Assembly: GCF_030463565.1 (NCBI RefSeq)
Contig: NC_134644.1
Span: 130,445,388-130,509,387, forward strand
Direction: 5' to 3'
From: Pelecanus crispus
Taxonomy: Eukaryota > Chordata > Aves > Pelecaniformes > Pelecanidae
DNA: 64,000 bases
Every line of letters begins with the position of its first letter. Position 1 is the stretch's first letter. The position numbers and the translations under genes are program-made. This document shows positions 63,889 through 64,000 of the stretch, piece after piece. The notes under the pieces are model-generated. The model made no database searches and had not been told where the DNA came from. It saw only the letters and a program-made list of their open reading frames with translations.

Positions 63889-64000
63889 CTCAGAGGTCAC
63901 ATGAGTGTATTTTTAGGTTGGGATTTTAAGCTAAAATGCCCAAGTCTTACTACAACTCAGCAAGATTAGGGGACCTAATTTACTTAAAATTCCTCAAAAA

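Larger units (their letters stand above)
62762..64000 (-). other. ALKAL1 upstream intron sequence, running off the window
   Basis: It contains the pyrimidine tract for the 54-nt exon, the 40-bp TG/CA tract and the 19-nt candidate exon. The signal-peptide exon is not found in this interval. Confidence 0.7.

Overview
The window looks like a gene-poor, AT-rich stretch of bird genome, most likely neoavian. It carries CR1 LINEs whose 3' ends have the avian ATTCTATG-type octamer tail, and solo LTRs of the TGTCCTGGTTTC...CCACGACA and TGTGGTGGGTTGACC...ATACA types. I see no prokaryotic genes, operons, CRISPR arrays or RNA genes.

The one gene I can name with confidence is ALKAL1 (FAM150A, augmentor-alpha), a secreted ligand of the receptor tyrosine kinases ALK and LTK. 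Its last three coding exons lie on the minus strand at 62761-62708, 59084-59004 and 56677-56613. Splice phases match at every junction and all four conserved cysteines of the augmentor domain are encoded. The signal-peptide exon lies beyond 64000. A 19-nt candidate for the preceding exon is at 63888-63870. All three confident exons are far too short to show up as long ORFs.

About 2.4 kb downstream of the ALKAL1 stop, on the same strand, is a small CpG-dense island (about 54090-54245). It has a perfect-Kozak ATG and a possible two-exon, 82-codon reading frame (54165-54118 joined to 54042-53842) that I cannot identify. In mammals ST18 lies next to ALKAL1 on this side and on the same strand, so the island may instead be an ST18 5' exon or promoter.

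The rest (1 to about 53.8 kb) is mobile elements and unannotated DNA. It holds a long LTR on the minus strand with a reading frame inside it (2968-3985), and two LTRs of one family in opposite orientations (7950-8521 plus, 38089-38656 minus). A CR1 internal fragment is at 6161-6590. An apparently nested same-strand CR1 pair occupies about 13965-17215. Three shorter CR1 3' pieces lie at 19294-19485, 23249-23704 and 28468-28513, and a very old CR1/L3-like remnant at 43432-43760. Three exon-like segments with good splice signals (18778-18948 plus, 31335-31786 plus, 22015-21958 minus) are reported as candidates only. I found nothing that amounts to a new biological system; the most useful leads are the hidden ALKAL1 exons, the CpG-island gene candidate and the ORF-bearing LTR.
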